Shown in pieces: positions 52,046 through 61,673 of a stretch of DNA of 64,000 nt (the first letter of the stretch is position 1; each line of letters opens with the position of its first letter). The position numbers and the translations under genes were made by a program. The notes below the pieces were generated by a model that did not search any database, had not been told where the DNA came from, and saw nothing but the letters and a program-made list of their open reading frames with translations. Source of the stretch: Rhodocyclales bacterium (GTDB lineage: Bacteria > Pseudomonadota > Gammaproteobacteria > Burkholderiales > Rhodocyclaceae); the NCBI GenBank assembly GCA_016192435.1, contig JACPUD010000007.1, positions 1 through 64,000 of the forward strand, in the 5' to 3' direction.

Positions 52046-54241
52046 CTATGCCAGCCACCATTCCGGGGTGTCCTCGTCGCGGGGAACCCATCCATCACTC
52101 GCCTTGGTGCCATACCAATAGGCAACAATAGGCACCAGCGCCTCGGATGGGGCGCAGCCACCGTGATACCCATTGCGCTTGGACGCATACCGTAGCTTGC
52201 TACTCCAGGCCAGAACCACCTTTTCCATTCCGCTGGCCGCCTTGATGCGCGCCCCCTTCAGAACGATCTCGCCGGGGTAAGACTCGAGATTCGGCTCACG
52301 CCAGCGCGCATTCGGGCTTGATCCCTGCATCACCGAATCCTGGTCGAGCACGTGGCCGTGGTCGCTAGTGAAGATGACGGTTCGGTCTGATGAGCGCGCC
52401 TCCGCCAATAGCGCATCCAAGCCTTTGAACTGGGCCAATTCCCAACGCAGACGTAGCTGGTCGGACTTCATCAAATGGTCATCGACCGCGTTGATCACAA
52501 CAGCAACAACCCGTTGCCGTGTATCGCTTAGGGCAGTCCGCAGGTCATCGGAAAGGGTGACTCCGGAGGCGTCCAGCAAATCACGTTTGTGGAAGACCAC
52601 CGGGGGCTTGCCGGCAACTGATGGTGCAACGAGTGGTGCAAATGCGCTGAATGCTCCTCTTTCGGTAGATGCCGAGCCTGTGCATGCTGTGCCGCACAGC
52701 AAGGACGTCCTCGATGCCTCGGTCGTGGATGGCAACATGGCCAGCAATGTTGAACACGCGCCTTTCCCCCGTTCGAACTGAACCCATCCGTGATCCTTGA
52801 GGCTGTGATGCAGTTCGAGGAAGACTGGGATGCTCATGCCGTCCACTACGATCAGCAAGGTTCTACCAGCCACCGCGATCGGAGCCACGCACTTGTCCAG
52901 TGCGTCCTCGATGGGCATCAGCGAAGTGCCATTGGGCTGCTCGGTCGCCAACGCTTCTGCAAATCGCCGGTCGAATGCGTCTCGTCTCGACAGGGAGTGC
53001 TCGCGGAGTCTCCCGTAGGCATTGGCGAGCTCGGCCGAATCATCGCCTTCAAGCAGAACGGTTTGTGCCCAATCCACCCAGGCAATCTCATTGCGATACT
53101 GTTCGGCAAGTACGTTCAGGGACGATGGAAGCGAATCAGATGTATGCGTGAGCCAGCTCACCAGTCGAAGCGCCATCTTGCAACGTAGCTCCGATTGGCT
53201 GCTCAACACTGGCCCTCGATGATCTCGCAGTTGCCCATATCGGGTGATGGCCTCGTGTAGGCTTAGCGAATTGAGCGCTGCTGCGAATGCCTTGGTTTTT
53301 TCTCGCAACGCCGCAGCACCGTACCTTGCATGAACCGCCAGCGATTCTGCTTTGACCTGCGTCACCAGGGATTCGTAGCGGGCCACCTGTTGCTGTCTGC
53401 TTGTCTCTCCCGCACGATCAAACCACTCATCGGCTGCTTTGGCGAGTCGGTGGGTGGTGTCCGAAGACAGCGTCAGCCCATCGAACAAAACCTCCAGCCG
53501 TGCAGCGACCTTGGCCCGATTGCTTTCCGAGGAGACAGTTTTGTCCTCCAGTAATTCGCAGAGCATCGCAATGGCGATCAAATCGTCTGCGCTGCCGGCA
53601 TCGATGGCCGCAAAAACGAAATTCACTAGAGGACCAAGGAAGTCGCGGAGCCGTTCCAATGTTTCGTTGCGGGCGACCTCTTCCAGTGCCTTGAATTGCT
53701 CACGCCGCTGGGCGTCGCCGGCCCACTTCAACAAATCAAGCTCTGACGGCGGGAAGTTCTCAATGCCAAGCACGACTCGGAAGAGTTCCTTCCAGGCACG
53801 ATCCTGATCGAGCACCAACGATCGCACCGGGGAGTAGCCCTCTGCTGGCATAAAGCGAACAAGCAACTCGGCCAGCCAGCGATGGCGTGCCAGCCTGGGG
53901 TCGATGTGGGCCGCCCTGAACAGCGTCAGAACGGTTTGCCAAAGATCGTGCGTGATGGCACGTCGTTTGGCGCAACGAGCCAGGACATCGGCGCCTAACT
54001 CATTGTCGTTGCCTGGGTAGAGCAGGATGACCGGAGTGTCGTCGCTGGCATGACGGCGCATCGCATCGCGCACGGCCAAAGGCGAGCGGCATGCCGCAAC
54101 GGGCCAACTAGCGGCGTTTACATCGACGGTCGAGCCTTCAAACGCATCCAGAGGCAGGCTCAGCAAGATGAATTTTGCCGAAGAGTCCGCCTCGTGCGCC
54201 TGTTTGGCTTGCAGACTGATTTGATGCGACGGAACCTTCAT
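52046..54241 (-). CDS. pglZ: BREX-2 phosphatase-like PglZ
   Basis: This 731-residue protein has a helical N-terminal half and a C-terminal PglZ (alkaline-phosphatase-superfamily) domain. Key segments are TLLIVVDGMSIPV (metal Asp), MLPSTTEASRTSLLCG (the Thr/Ser nucleophile region), VVINAVDDHLMKSDQL, FTSDHGHVLDQD (metal Asp-His-x-His) and GYHGGCAPSEALVPIVAYW. The layout fits the type 2 (Pgl) form rather than BrxZ of type 1. PglZ is required for BREX/Pgl phage exclusion; its enzymatic role is still debated. It follows pglY with a 4 bp overlap. Confidence 0.92.
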   Translation of the reverse strand: MKVPSHQISLQAKQAHEADSSAKFILLSLPLDAFEGSTVDVNAASWPVAACRSPLAVRDAMRRHASDDTPVILLYPGNDNELGADVLARCAKRRAITHDLWQTVLTLFRAAHIDPRLARHRWLAELLVRFMPAEGYSPVRSLVLDQDRAWKELFRVVLGIENFPPSELDLLKWAGDAQRREQFKALEEVARNETLERLRDFLGPLVNFVFAAIDAGSADDLIAIAMLCELLEDKTVSSESNRAKVAARLEVLFDGLTLSSDTTHRLAKAADEWFDRAGETSRQQQVARYESLVTQVKAESLAVHARYGAAALREKTKAFAAALNSLSLHEAITRYGQLRDHRGPVLSSQSELRCKMALRLVSWLTHTSDSLPSSLNVLAEQYRNEIAWVDWAQTVLLEGDDSAELANAYGRLREHSLSRRDAFDRRFAEALATEQPNGTSLMPIEDALDKCVAPIAVAGRTLLIVVDGMSIPVFLELHHSLKDHGWVQFERGKGACSTLLAMLPSTTEASRTSLLCGTACTGSASTERGAFSAFAPLVAPSVAGKPPVVFHKRDLLDASGVTLSDDLRTALSDTRQRVVAVVINAVDDHLMKSDQLRLRWELAQFKGLDALLAEARSSDRTVIFTSDHGHVLDQDSVMQGSSPNARWREPNLESYPGEIVLKGARIKAASGMEKVVLAWSSKLRYASKRNGYHGGCAPSEALVPIVAYWYGTKASDGWVPRDEDTPEWWLA

Positions 54242-57200
54242 GCCTGTTCCCGAATCACGATCTGAATATCCACGCTGACGTCGCCCAACCCCTCGACCAA
54301 CGCTCGCGCATCGGCAAGCTCCTTCAATGCTGCGCTCTTGTTCAAGCGCGTGCGCTCGATACGCTGAGGGGCTTTCATGCCGGGTTCGGGCTCAGGCTCA
54401 GGCGTAGGTTCGGGAGTGGGAGCCGGTGTCGCTGCACGGTTGGCCACGTCGGCCATCAGAGATCCCGCATCGCGTTCGAACTGCGCGACGGCGATTTGCA
54501 GCCCATCCACGTATTCATAACGCAGAACGGCGTGGGCTAGCCTCTCAAGAATCTGGCTGGCGCGCGGCGCAAATTCGCCGGTACCAGCCGCGATCGAGCG
54601 CAAGCTATTAACCAGGAAGTGCTTCGCCTCAACTCGGGCCAGCGTCTGCACTCCGGCCAGAACCGCCTTGGATTCCGCAATTTCCTCTGTGGTGAAGTCC
54701 AGACGTGCGACCAGATTCACCAACTCGACCTCCGCACTGGTGGACTCCATGGCAGTGAACCAGTCGCGCACACGAGTCGCACCTGTTTTGCGCAGTGCTG
54801 GCTCTCCCGTTGCAATCACGTCGGTTTGAACCAGCTCCATCAGTTGATCGACCACGCGCAGGTAGGTCAGCAAGTGTGCGGCGGTATCGGTCACCCGCTT
54901 TTTGGCAGCACGAGAAAATTCCACAAGTCCCGGCGCTGAGCGATACAGGGATGCCATCGACGGATCGAGAATGTCGCCGGCCAGTTTGGTGGCCTTGTCC
55001 CAATCGGCCGTCGTCGGCAGAGGCTGTTCGCGGACCTCGCACTCGTTGGGCAAATTGCCAACCTCACCCCGGAAGGGCTGACCAAATCGATACAGCGAGC
55101 GGTTGGTCTTGGCCAGCCAAGTCAGGATCACCAGATCCTGCAAATCGTCGCGCAGGCCGCGCCGATCCGGCACATCCAGCCAGTGGCGCAGATCGGTCAC
55201 GGTGGGCTCACGTCCGCCTTGCTGGGCAATCTGGCGGGCAAAATGCTGCGACCAGTCATCGCGCAACTGCAAAGCCGCTTCACCAACCTCGGCAAGCTCC
55301 AGCTTCGGCGCGATCCGCTTGGCGTCGTCACGCAGCGAGGCTTCGAGCTCTACACGGTGCGCAGGTTTCTGGGCAGCCAGGATCATCAGATCGGCCAGAC
55401 GCTTGACGGCGATCGGCCGGGGCTCGACATCGAAATGTGGATGTGCAGGAAATTCGTAATCCAACGCCTGCTCGCCAAGCTTCTCGAACGCATCCTTGAA
55501 ATTGGCTGCCACCGGGGGGCGAAGCACCATGGACGGGTCGAGGGTATAGAAGTGCTCGTCCAGCGTCTGGGCCGGGTCTAGCGCCTCCTGGGCCACACTA
55601 TTGAGACCGTATGCGGTGTACAAGCAATTGCGCATGAATTGGCGCAACTGGTCGCGCTGGTTCGTCAGCAGCACGCGGGCCTGTTCCCGATCGGCTTGTG
55701 AGAGCTGGCTGGCGTACTGGTCCAGGTTGTTGCCGCGCAGAACGAAGTTGATGACCACCAGTCGGCCCAGCTGATCCTGCGTATTCGGCGACAGGAACGA
55801 GGGGAGCCAGGCCACCGACCGACCGATGCGCCCATCGTTCAGGAAGCCATTGATCCTGGCCACGTCATCCTGCGGACCATGCTGCGGGTCATGATCGAAG
55901 GGGAAATCGATCAGGACGCGCCAGGTGCCTTCGCGCCCCTTCAGGGTGTCGAATGACTGCTCGCGAATGTTGCCGAACAGGATTTCGGCCGTGCGACGCG
56001 AACCACGCCAAACAATCTCCATCTCCGGCGGCAACAGGCTTGAGCTGGTATCGGGCAGACCCAGTCCGTCGGTGATCAACTGCCGTACCTCCGCCTGCCG
56101 ATTGCCCTGGGTGTCAAAAGACATCGCATTGGCCAGAATCGCGTCGGTATCGACCTTGGCCACTTCCACCGACACCACCGGGTTGGGTGAGTCGTCGGCA
56201 ATCTTGATCTCACCGGCCTGGCCCGCCCAACGCTTCAGTTTGGTGAGCACCGTAATCCCTTCGCTACCCGGGACCGGCGTGCGAATCGTGCCGTGGTTGA
56301 GTGCGGCCAGCTTGGTGGGGGTAAGGTTCTTCAGCGCCTCGACCTCGGGCACCAGTGCGGCCAGCACCATAGTTTTCAGCAGACGCGCATCATTGAGCAG
56401 GGCGGTCGCTTTTTTCGGATCTGCCTTGCCGGCCTCGATATCCTCCCAGGTCACTCCGTGCTGTGTCTCCAGAATCGGCAACAGACGCCGACGCCAGAGC
56501 TGCTTGGCCTGCTCGAAGAACAGCTTGATGCCATGGGTGAAGGGCTCGTCGCCCTCGACGATCACGTCGAACAGATCACCCACCGGAATGACATCGCCGA
56601 TCTCCAGCGTGTCCGCCTTTTCCACCAGCATCTGTTGCATCAACTTGAGCGCGGTGCGCTCGCGCTGAAGCATCGACGACACCGCGATCAATGTCTGCAC
56701 CAATGCTGGGGTGAACGGGTAGAGATCCTGCAGCATCTGCTGATCGCCGTCGCGGGTCAGCAGGGTTTGCAGCACTTCGGGCTGGCTGGCCAGAAGCTTG
56801 TTGATCGCGCCCTTGAGTTGAGCGTCCTCAGCCGGCCCTCGCGTGCGCAGCAAACGCTTCTTGGCGATTTCGGGCAGGTTGCGGTCTTCCAGATTGACCT
56901 TGTCGAAACGGGCCTCCCACCATTGCAGTGTGTCCGCAAAGGACAACTGCTCAGCGCCCGGCATGTGCTCGCCGACCAGTTCCCGCAGGTCGCGCTGGCG
57001 TGCCATGAAGTTGATGATGGGAATCGGCCGGTCGGCATTGCCTGACTCGACCAGCTTGGCCACCTTTTGTCCTTCGCGGGCGATCCAGGCCGCATCCGCT
57101 GCGCGACTGGCAAGCCAAAGGATGAACTCATCCAGAAACAGAATGATGGCGTCGTAGCCGAGCTCCTTGGCGTGGTGCGACATGGCCGACAGGCCCTCGT

Positions 57201-57942
57201 CCAGCGAGGTGTATAGCTCGCGCTGCGAAGCGGAAAGATGGCTCACGCTGCTGAAAAATGCGCGAGTCAGTGTGCCGACCAACTGGAAGCGATCCGGGCT
57301 GCCCGGGGGCAGTTGGAGTGCTGACTCGAAACGCGCCGCTGCCCAGGTTTGGCTGACACGACCCCAACCGCCACCGCCGCCACCCGCTGCTGAGCCGGTT
57401 GCATCGTTCAAGGTGCGGAAGAAGGCCTCGTCGCCCATCTGGGCACGCAGTTTCTGCGCATCCTGGAGCATCCCTTCGCTTTGATAGAAACCGGGGCTTG
57501 GTGCATTGAGGTGGAGTTTCGCCGTGTGCTCCGCGTAGCCCGAGAACAGCGCAGATTCAAGCGTCTCGGCGTTGATCATGTGATACGGGACGACGAGGAA
57601 TTTCTTGCCCTGTGTCCAACCGTTGTGCTTCGAGACAACCGTGGCCAGCTCCGGCTTGCCACGAGCCGTGGTGTCGCCGCGCAGGAGTAGCGACAGGATT
57701 GCCATGAAGTGGCTCTTACCGGAACCAAAGCTGCCGTGCAGGTAGGCACCTTTGCTCATGCGGCTATCGATCGCCCCCTTGACCACGCCCAGCGCCTGAT
57801 CGAAGCATTTGACCAGCTGCGGCGTGGCGACGTAGTCGCGCACGGTTTCTGCGGGAGCATTCAGCCCGTCCGTCAGGCGGAGTACAAAATCGCCCTGGTG
57901 GACCTGTTCTGGCAGGTCAAAAATCTCGCGAAGTTTTGGCAT
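54238..57942 (-). CDS. pglY: BREX-2 ATPase PglY
   Basis: This 1234-residue AAA+-like ATPase is the type 2 counterpart of BrxC. It starts MPKLREIFDLPEQVHQGDFVLRL. The Walker A is GSFGSGKSH (70-78) and Walker B DAIILFLDE (264-272). A glycine-rich run lies at 183-194 (GSAAGGGGGGWG). The middle (VLTKLKRWAGQAGEIKIADDSPNPVVSVEV) and long helical C terminus are typical of PglY. A Pro/Glu linker (PTPEPTPEPEPEP) precedes the last ~60 residues. GAGGGAG lies just upstream of ATG 57942. It follows pglX by 5 bp. Confidence 0.95.
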   Translation of the reverse strand: MPKLREIFDLPEQVHQGDFVLRLTDGLNAPAETVRDYVATPQLVKCFDQALGVVKGAIDSRMSKGAYLHGSFGSGKSHFMAILSLLLRGDTTARGKPELATVVSKHNGWTQGKKFLVVPYHMINAETLESALFSGYAEHTAKLHLNAPSPGFYQSEGMLQDAQKLRAQMGDEAFFRTLNDATGSAAGGGGGGWGRVSQTWAAARFESALQLPPGSPDRFQLVGTLTRAFFSSVSHLSASQRELYTSLDEGLSAMSHHAKELGYDAIILFLDEFILWLASRAADAAWIAREGQKVAKLVESGNADRPIPIINFMARQRDLRELVGEHMPGAEQLSFADTLQWWEARFDKVNLEDRNLPEIAKKRLLRTRGPAEDAQLKGAINKLLASQPEVLQTLLTRDGDQQMLQDLYPFTPALVQTLIAVSSMLQRERTALKLMQQMLVEKADTLEIGDVIPVGDLFDVIVEGDEPFTHGIKLFFEQAKQLWRRRLLPILETQHGVTWEDIEAGKADPKKATALLNDARLLKTMVLAALVPEVEALKNLTPTKLAALNHGTIRTPVPGSEGITVLTKLKRWAGQAGEIKIADDSPNPVVSVEVAKVDTDAILANAMSFDTQGNRQAEVRQLITDGLGLPDTSSSLLPPEMEIVWRGSRRTAEILFGNIREQSFDTLKGREGTWRVLIDFPFDHDPQHGPQDDVARINGFLNDGRIGRSVAWLPSFLSPNTQDQLGRLVVINFVLRGNNLDQYASQLSQADREQARVLLTNQRDQLRQFMRNCLYTAYGLNSVAQEALDPAQTLDEHFYTLDPSMVLRPPVAANFKDAFEKLGEQALDYEFPAHPHFDVEPRPIAVKRLADLMILAAQKPAHRVELEASLRDDAKRIAPKLELAEVGEAALQLRDDWSQHFARQIAQQGGREPTVTDLRHWLDVPDRRGLRDDLQDLVILTWLAKTNRSLYRFGQPFRGEVGNLPNECEVREQPLPTTADWDKATKLAGDILDPSMASLYRSAPGLVEFSRAAKKRVTDTAAHLLTYLRVVDQLMELVQTDVIATGEPALRKTGATRVRDWFTAMESTSAEVELVNLVARLDFTTEEIAESKAVLAGVQTLARVEAKHFLVNSLRSIAAGTGEFAPRASQILERLAHAVLRYEYVDGLQIAVAQFERDAGSLMADVANRAATPAPTPEPTPEPEPEPGMKAPQRIERTRLNKSAALKELADARALVEGLGDVSVDIQIVIREQA

Positions 57943-57947
57943 TCTTT

Positions 57948-60900
57948 CTACTCCCTCGAATCTTCTGAATCAGGTCTGGCGTTGGTACTGGTGTTGGTAG
58001 GTGTGCCGGTGCGGCGGCCCCGAGGGCGCCGGGCGGGTGCCGGTGGACGCCAGGTGCGCACATTGGCCAGGGTCAGCCCGTGCTGGGCAAGCTGTGCATC
58101 GAGCAAGCCTTGCAGGTAATCGCCCGTGCTCATGCCGAGGTCGTCGTCAATCTCGGGGTGCCACTGATGAACCCAGGGCAGCATCTCGTCGAGGCCAGCC
58201 AGCGCGGGGGTCAGCCTGATTGCCTCCGCACCTTCGCGTTGCAGCATCTCATACAGATATCCGGTCAGGGCCAGAGCTCGCGCCTTGGCATCGTAGCCGG
58301 CCCATAGCAGCATGGGGCTGCCGGCATCTTGGCCGCGCTCCAGACCGGGGAAGCTGACGAAGCGCTCCTTGGCCACATCTAGCGCACCGCGCAGCTTCCA
58401 GAACACTCCGTCACGGAAGTCTTCCTGCTTGTACTTGGGCGGAACCGGGATTGCTCCGACTTCGGCAGCCTTGCGGCGCGCCTGCTCAGCCTCGATAGCC
58501 TCCACCGGCTCACCCACCATACGCCGGGCAACCTCGGCATCGATCGCATCCTCGCGCCGCTGCATGGTCCACGTGTTCTGCCAAACTGTCCGCTTACGCA
58601 GACCACTATCACTATAGCGCACGGCATCCAGGTAAGGCACGCAGGCCTGCTGCACCAACGTCACCACGGTGGCATGTGCATCGCTCCCGGTACCCGCATA
58701 GAGATCAAGGACACGACGGAAAGCCTCATCGCCCGACAAGTGGTCCACTAATTCCCGCACAGAACGTAGTTTTGGTGCAGGATGAGCATCGCGTGGCCAA
58801 AGATCCTCTGCCTCTAGCCGATCCAAAATCCAGGCTTTAAGGGCTTCTTGCTCTTGAGACTCCCATGGATCTCTAGTCCAGCGCCGCTTGTACTCGGGGC
58901 GTTCCATTAGCGCAACATCGCGAGATCGTCGGATTGCCTGGATACGGCGGAGAACCAGATCCTGATATTCAGCGGGCCAATGAGAAGCAACCACATCTGT
59001 AGGCGTCGAACCGTGTCGATCAAACCATGTCGTAGATTCGCTACCGTTTGCGACATCTTGAGCTAGAGCGATTTCAAAGGCTCGCTCACCCAACTGTATG
59101 GGCGGAACAGTGCCAGTGAAGCAAAGCGGCTGGTCAATAAGGCCGTAAATGTAGTAAACCAACCAGTCCAGTTCTTCCTGTAATGCGATCGCTGTACCAA
59201 AAAGCAATTCAGCATTCCGTCTGCGTTCGTTAATTTTTTCTCTAGATAGAGAAGAAAGATCATTAACGTTCGCTGGAAGCAGCGACTGCATGGACTGAAT
59301 TGTTGAAATGAGTGTGCCCGTGATTGCTACTGGTCGATCGTGCGGAACGGGGAACTTCTCTAACGCAGCCCCTGTGAATTCGTAGAAATCCTCAAAAGCA
59401 TCAGTGCGCTGTCTAGCACCTTGTTGATCAACAGTGCTGCCTTTGTTGTGAAGAACTTGCTTGAACCAGAAGCAAGCGGTGGAGGAATTAAGAAGACCCA
59501 ATATGCCAAAGTGCTCGTCATCACTCGCGGTCAATTTCAGTTTCACTATCGGCGCGGAGCGATTAAAGACCTTACCCCCACGATCAAGAATGAAATGATT
59601 GTGGGTTGCAACAAACGCCAACGTAATTGTCGAGGGTGTGGCAAGGCGACGAAGTCCAATTTGATGCCATTCCCACCACGGTCTTCCTTCTCCAAAGTAA
59701 GTGTCCTTTGAGAATGTCGCGCGATTCCCAAGTACAGTTCGGAATGGCCAAAACCATCTCAGGAGACCAGGGGCATTTTCAATGTGGCAGAGAACACCAT
59801 CACGGTACGGAAAGGCGCAGTATTGCCCATGCTGATGTGACCAGTCCCTAACGGCATCACCAACGACGAGCTCCCGAATTAAATCGCCTTCGACTCTCTG
59901 CCGTAGGAACGCGTCTTTGGAAGCTAACATTACTTCGTCAGCGTTGGTCATCCCAAAAATCCCGATTTCGTCGGCCACACTCTTAAGTGTTGGCCACTCC
60001 GCCTCGATCGCATCTCGAAGTTCAGATACTCCGCCGCCACCTATACTCCAGGGGTGCTTGGCAAATGTTGCTCGTTGCGCATCTGCAACGCTGATCCACT
60101 TGGATTCGGAGCCGCAAACATCAATTTGCTCAATGATGGCTCTCCAAACTATCCCATTAGCCGGATCAGCAGGCGTCGCCGGCTCTCCTTTTATGCCCAT
60201 CACAACTCTAACCACGTCGTTCGCGGGCGGGCGCGATTGTCCAAGCAATATGGCTGTGGGAGTGCCGTGTCCAGGGATGTATGCCCCCGCCGTGTCAATT
60301 ACGTGGGTGAGATGAACTGTTGGGAAGAATGCCTGCACCAGCTTCTTGCCAAAGGTTCGCTTCATGAACGCATTACCAACGATTAGCCCCACAAAGCCTG
60401 CACGAACTGACCGATCGAGTGGTTTCGCGAGTGCCCAGAATCTTTCGCAAAATGGAGCAACTAGTGCGTATTTTCCGTGGCAACTGGAGAAGCGCTCACG
60501 GTATAGCGCTGATACGGCACGATCTTTGACGGCAATGTATGGAGGGTTGCCCACCACCGCTGCATACTTCCTGGACAGAATGGCATTGGTTGCCTCCAAG
60601 TCCTCAGCGGCGAAAGCATGGCGGTAGCGATGGTCAGCACCGGCTCCAAGGTTCTCCTGGGGGTTGTTGAGCGCGAGGGCTGCCTGGGCTCGTGTGTAGT
60701 CGCGCTGATCAAAGCCATGCAACAAGCTGTCGCCCGTTTCAATGTGAAGATGGAAATCCGGGGCCAGACGTAGCTTGTGCACCTGGGCCATCTTGAGTGC
60801 GGCAATCAATAGACGGAAGCGGGCAATGACTACCGCGTAGGGATTAAGGTCGACGCCCGCGATGCGATTGAGTGCCTCCTGCAAAGCCACATTGACATTG

Positions 60901-61673
60901 TGTGGGTTTTTGCGCAGCCAACGGGGGGCGAGTCGCTCGAAGGCGCCAAGCAGGAAGTGGCCTGAGCCACAGGTCGGGTCGATCAGGTCAACGTCTTCCA
61001 GCGTGAAAATATCGAGGGCTGGCGTGAGGGTGCGATTCAGAATGAAGGACTCGACAAACTCGGGAGTTTGCAGCAACGCATAGCGTTCCCGTGCCGCCTC
61101 GGACAGGTCCTGGTACAGGTCGCCGAGGAAGCGGGTGTTCCATTCTGGGTCGGCGAAGTCATGCACCAGCGCACCGCTGTCAGCATCGGCGGCGCGGAAG
61201 AAGCGCACCAGCTGCTTGCCCATGTCCGCCGAGACGGGCGCCGACAACAGGCTTTGCTGCACCTTCAGCACATCCGATAAACCCGGCAGTCGGCTGGCCA
61301 CCGCAAATACATCGCGCAAGTAGTCGTTGTCGGAGGCGGTCGGATGCTGCAGGTAGAAGGCTTCCTGCCGTGCGACGGCGGAGCGGCCCTGACTATCGGT
61401 ACCGGAAATCAGGGGCGCATCGAGCAAATCGTTGTCTTCGCAGAAACGGATGAATACGCATGCCAGCACCCAGGCGACGGCGGATTGGGTGAATTGGGCC
61501 TCAACCCAGGACTCCAGGGCTTCGGCGGTACGGCCAGCATCGCGGGCGGCCTGCCAGCCTGTGGTGAGTCGCTGCTTGTATTCCTGGATTGAGTCGAAGC
61601 GCTCGCGCAAATCACCTTCCAGGTCACGTACCTGGAGTTTGAGATCGGCGAGCAGTTTGGTGCGGTTGATCAT
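57948..61673 (-). CDS. pglX: BREX-2 adenine-specific DNA methyltransferase PglX
   Basis: This 1241-residue enzyme methylates host DNA at N6-adenine so that the system can tell self from phage. The SAM-binding motif DPTCGSGHFLLGAFERL is near residue 230 and the catalytic NPPY motif (VVGNPPYIAVKD) near 375. The C terminus ends in a Pro/Arg-rich tail. The stretch 58,860-60,500 (residues ~390-940, the target-recognition region after NPPY) is visibly AT-richer than both ends of the gene, as if that part had been exchanged. PglX starts 4 bp inside pglW. Confidence 0.95.
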   Translation of the reverse strand: MINRTKLLADLKLQVRDLEGDLRERFDSIQEYKQRLTTGWQAARDAGRTAEALESWVEAQFTQSAVAWVLACVFIRFCEDNDLLDAPLISGTDSQGRSAVARQEAFYLQHPTASDNDYLRDVFAVASRLPGLSDVLKVQQSLLSAPVSADMGKQLVRFFRAADADSGALVHDFADPEWNTRFLGDLYQDLSEAARERYALLQTPEFVESFILNRTLTPALDIFTLEDVDLIDPTCGSGHFLLGAFERLAPRWLRKNPHNVNVALQEALNRIAGVDLNPYAVVIARFRLLIAALKMAQVHKLRLAPDFHLHIETGDSLLHGFDQRDYTRAQAALALNNPQENLGAGADHRYRHAFAAEDLEATNAILSRKYAAVVGNPPYIAVKDRAVSALYRERFSSCHGKYALVAPFCERFWALAKPLDRSVRAGFVGLIVGNAFMKRTFGKKLVQAFFPTVHLTHVIDTAGAYIPGHGTPTAILLGQSRPPANDVVRVVMGIKGEPATPADPANGIVWRAIIEQIDVCGSESKWISVADAQRATFAKHPWSIGGGGVSELRDAIEAEWPTLKSVADEIGIFGMTNADEVMLASKDAFLRQRVEGDLIRELVVGDAVRDWSHQHGQYCAFPYRDGVLCHIENAPGLLRWFWPFRTVLGNRATFSKDTYFGEGRPWWEWHQIGLRRLATPSTITLAFVATHNHFILDRGGKVFNRSAPIVKLKLTASDDEHFGILGLLNSSTACFWFKQVLHNKGSTVDQQGARQRTDAFEDFYEFTGAALEKFPVPHDRPVAITGTLISTIQSMQSLLPANVNDLSSLSREKINERRRNAELLFGTAIALQEELDWLVYYIYGLIDQPLCFTGTVPPIQLGERAFEIALAQDVANGSESTTWFDRHGSTPTDVVASHWPAEYQDLVLRRIQAIRRSRDVALMERPEYKRRWTRDPWESQEQEALKAWILDRLEAEDLWPRDAHPAPKLRSVRELVDHLSGDEAFRRVLDLYAGTGSDAHATVVTLVQQACVPYLDAVRYSDSGLRKRTVWQNTWTMQRREDAIDAEVARRMVGEPVEAIEAEQARRKAAEVGAIPVPPKYKQEDFRDGVFWKLRGALDVAKERFVSFPGLERGQDAGSPMLLWAGYDAKARALALTGYLYEMLQREGAEAIRLTPALAGLDEMLPWVHQWHPEIDDDLGMSTGDYLQGLLDAQLAQHGLTLANVRTWRPPAPARRPRGRRTGTPTNTSTNARPDSEDSRE

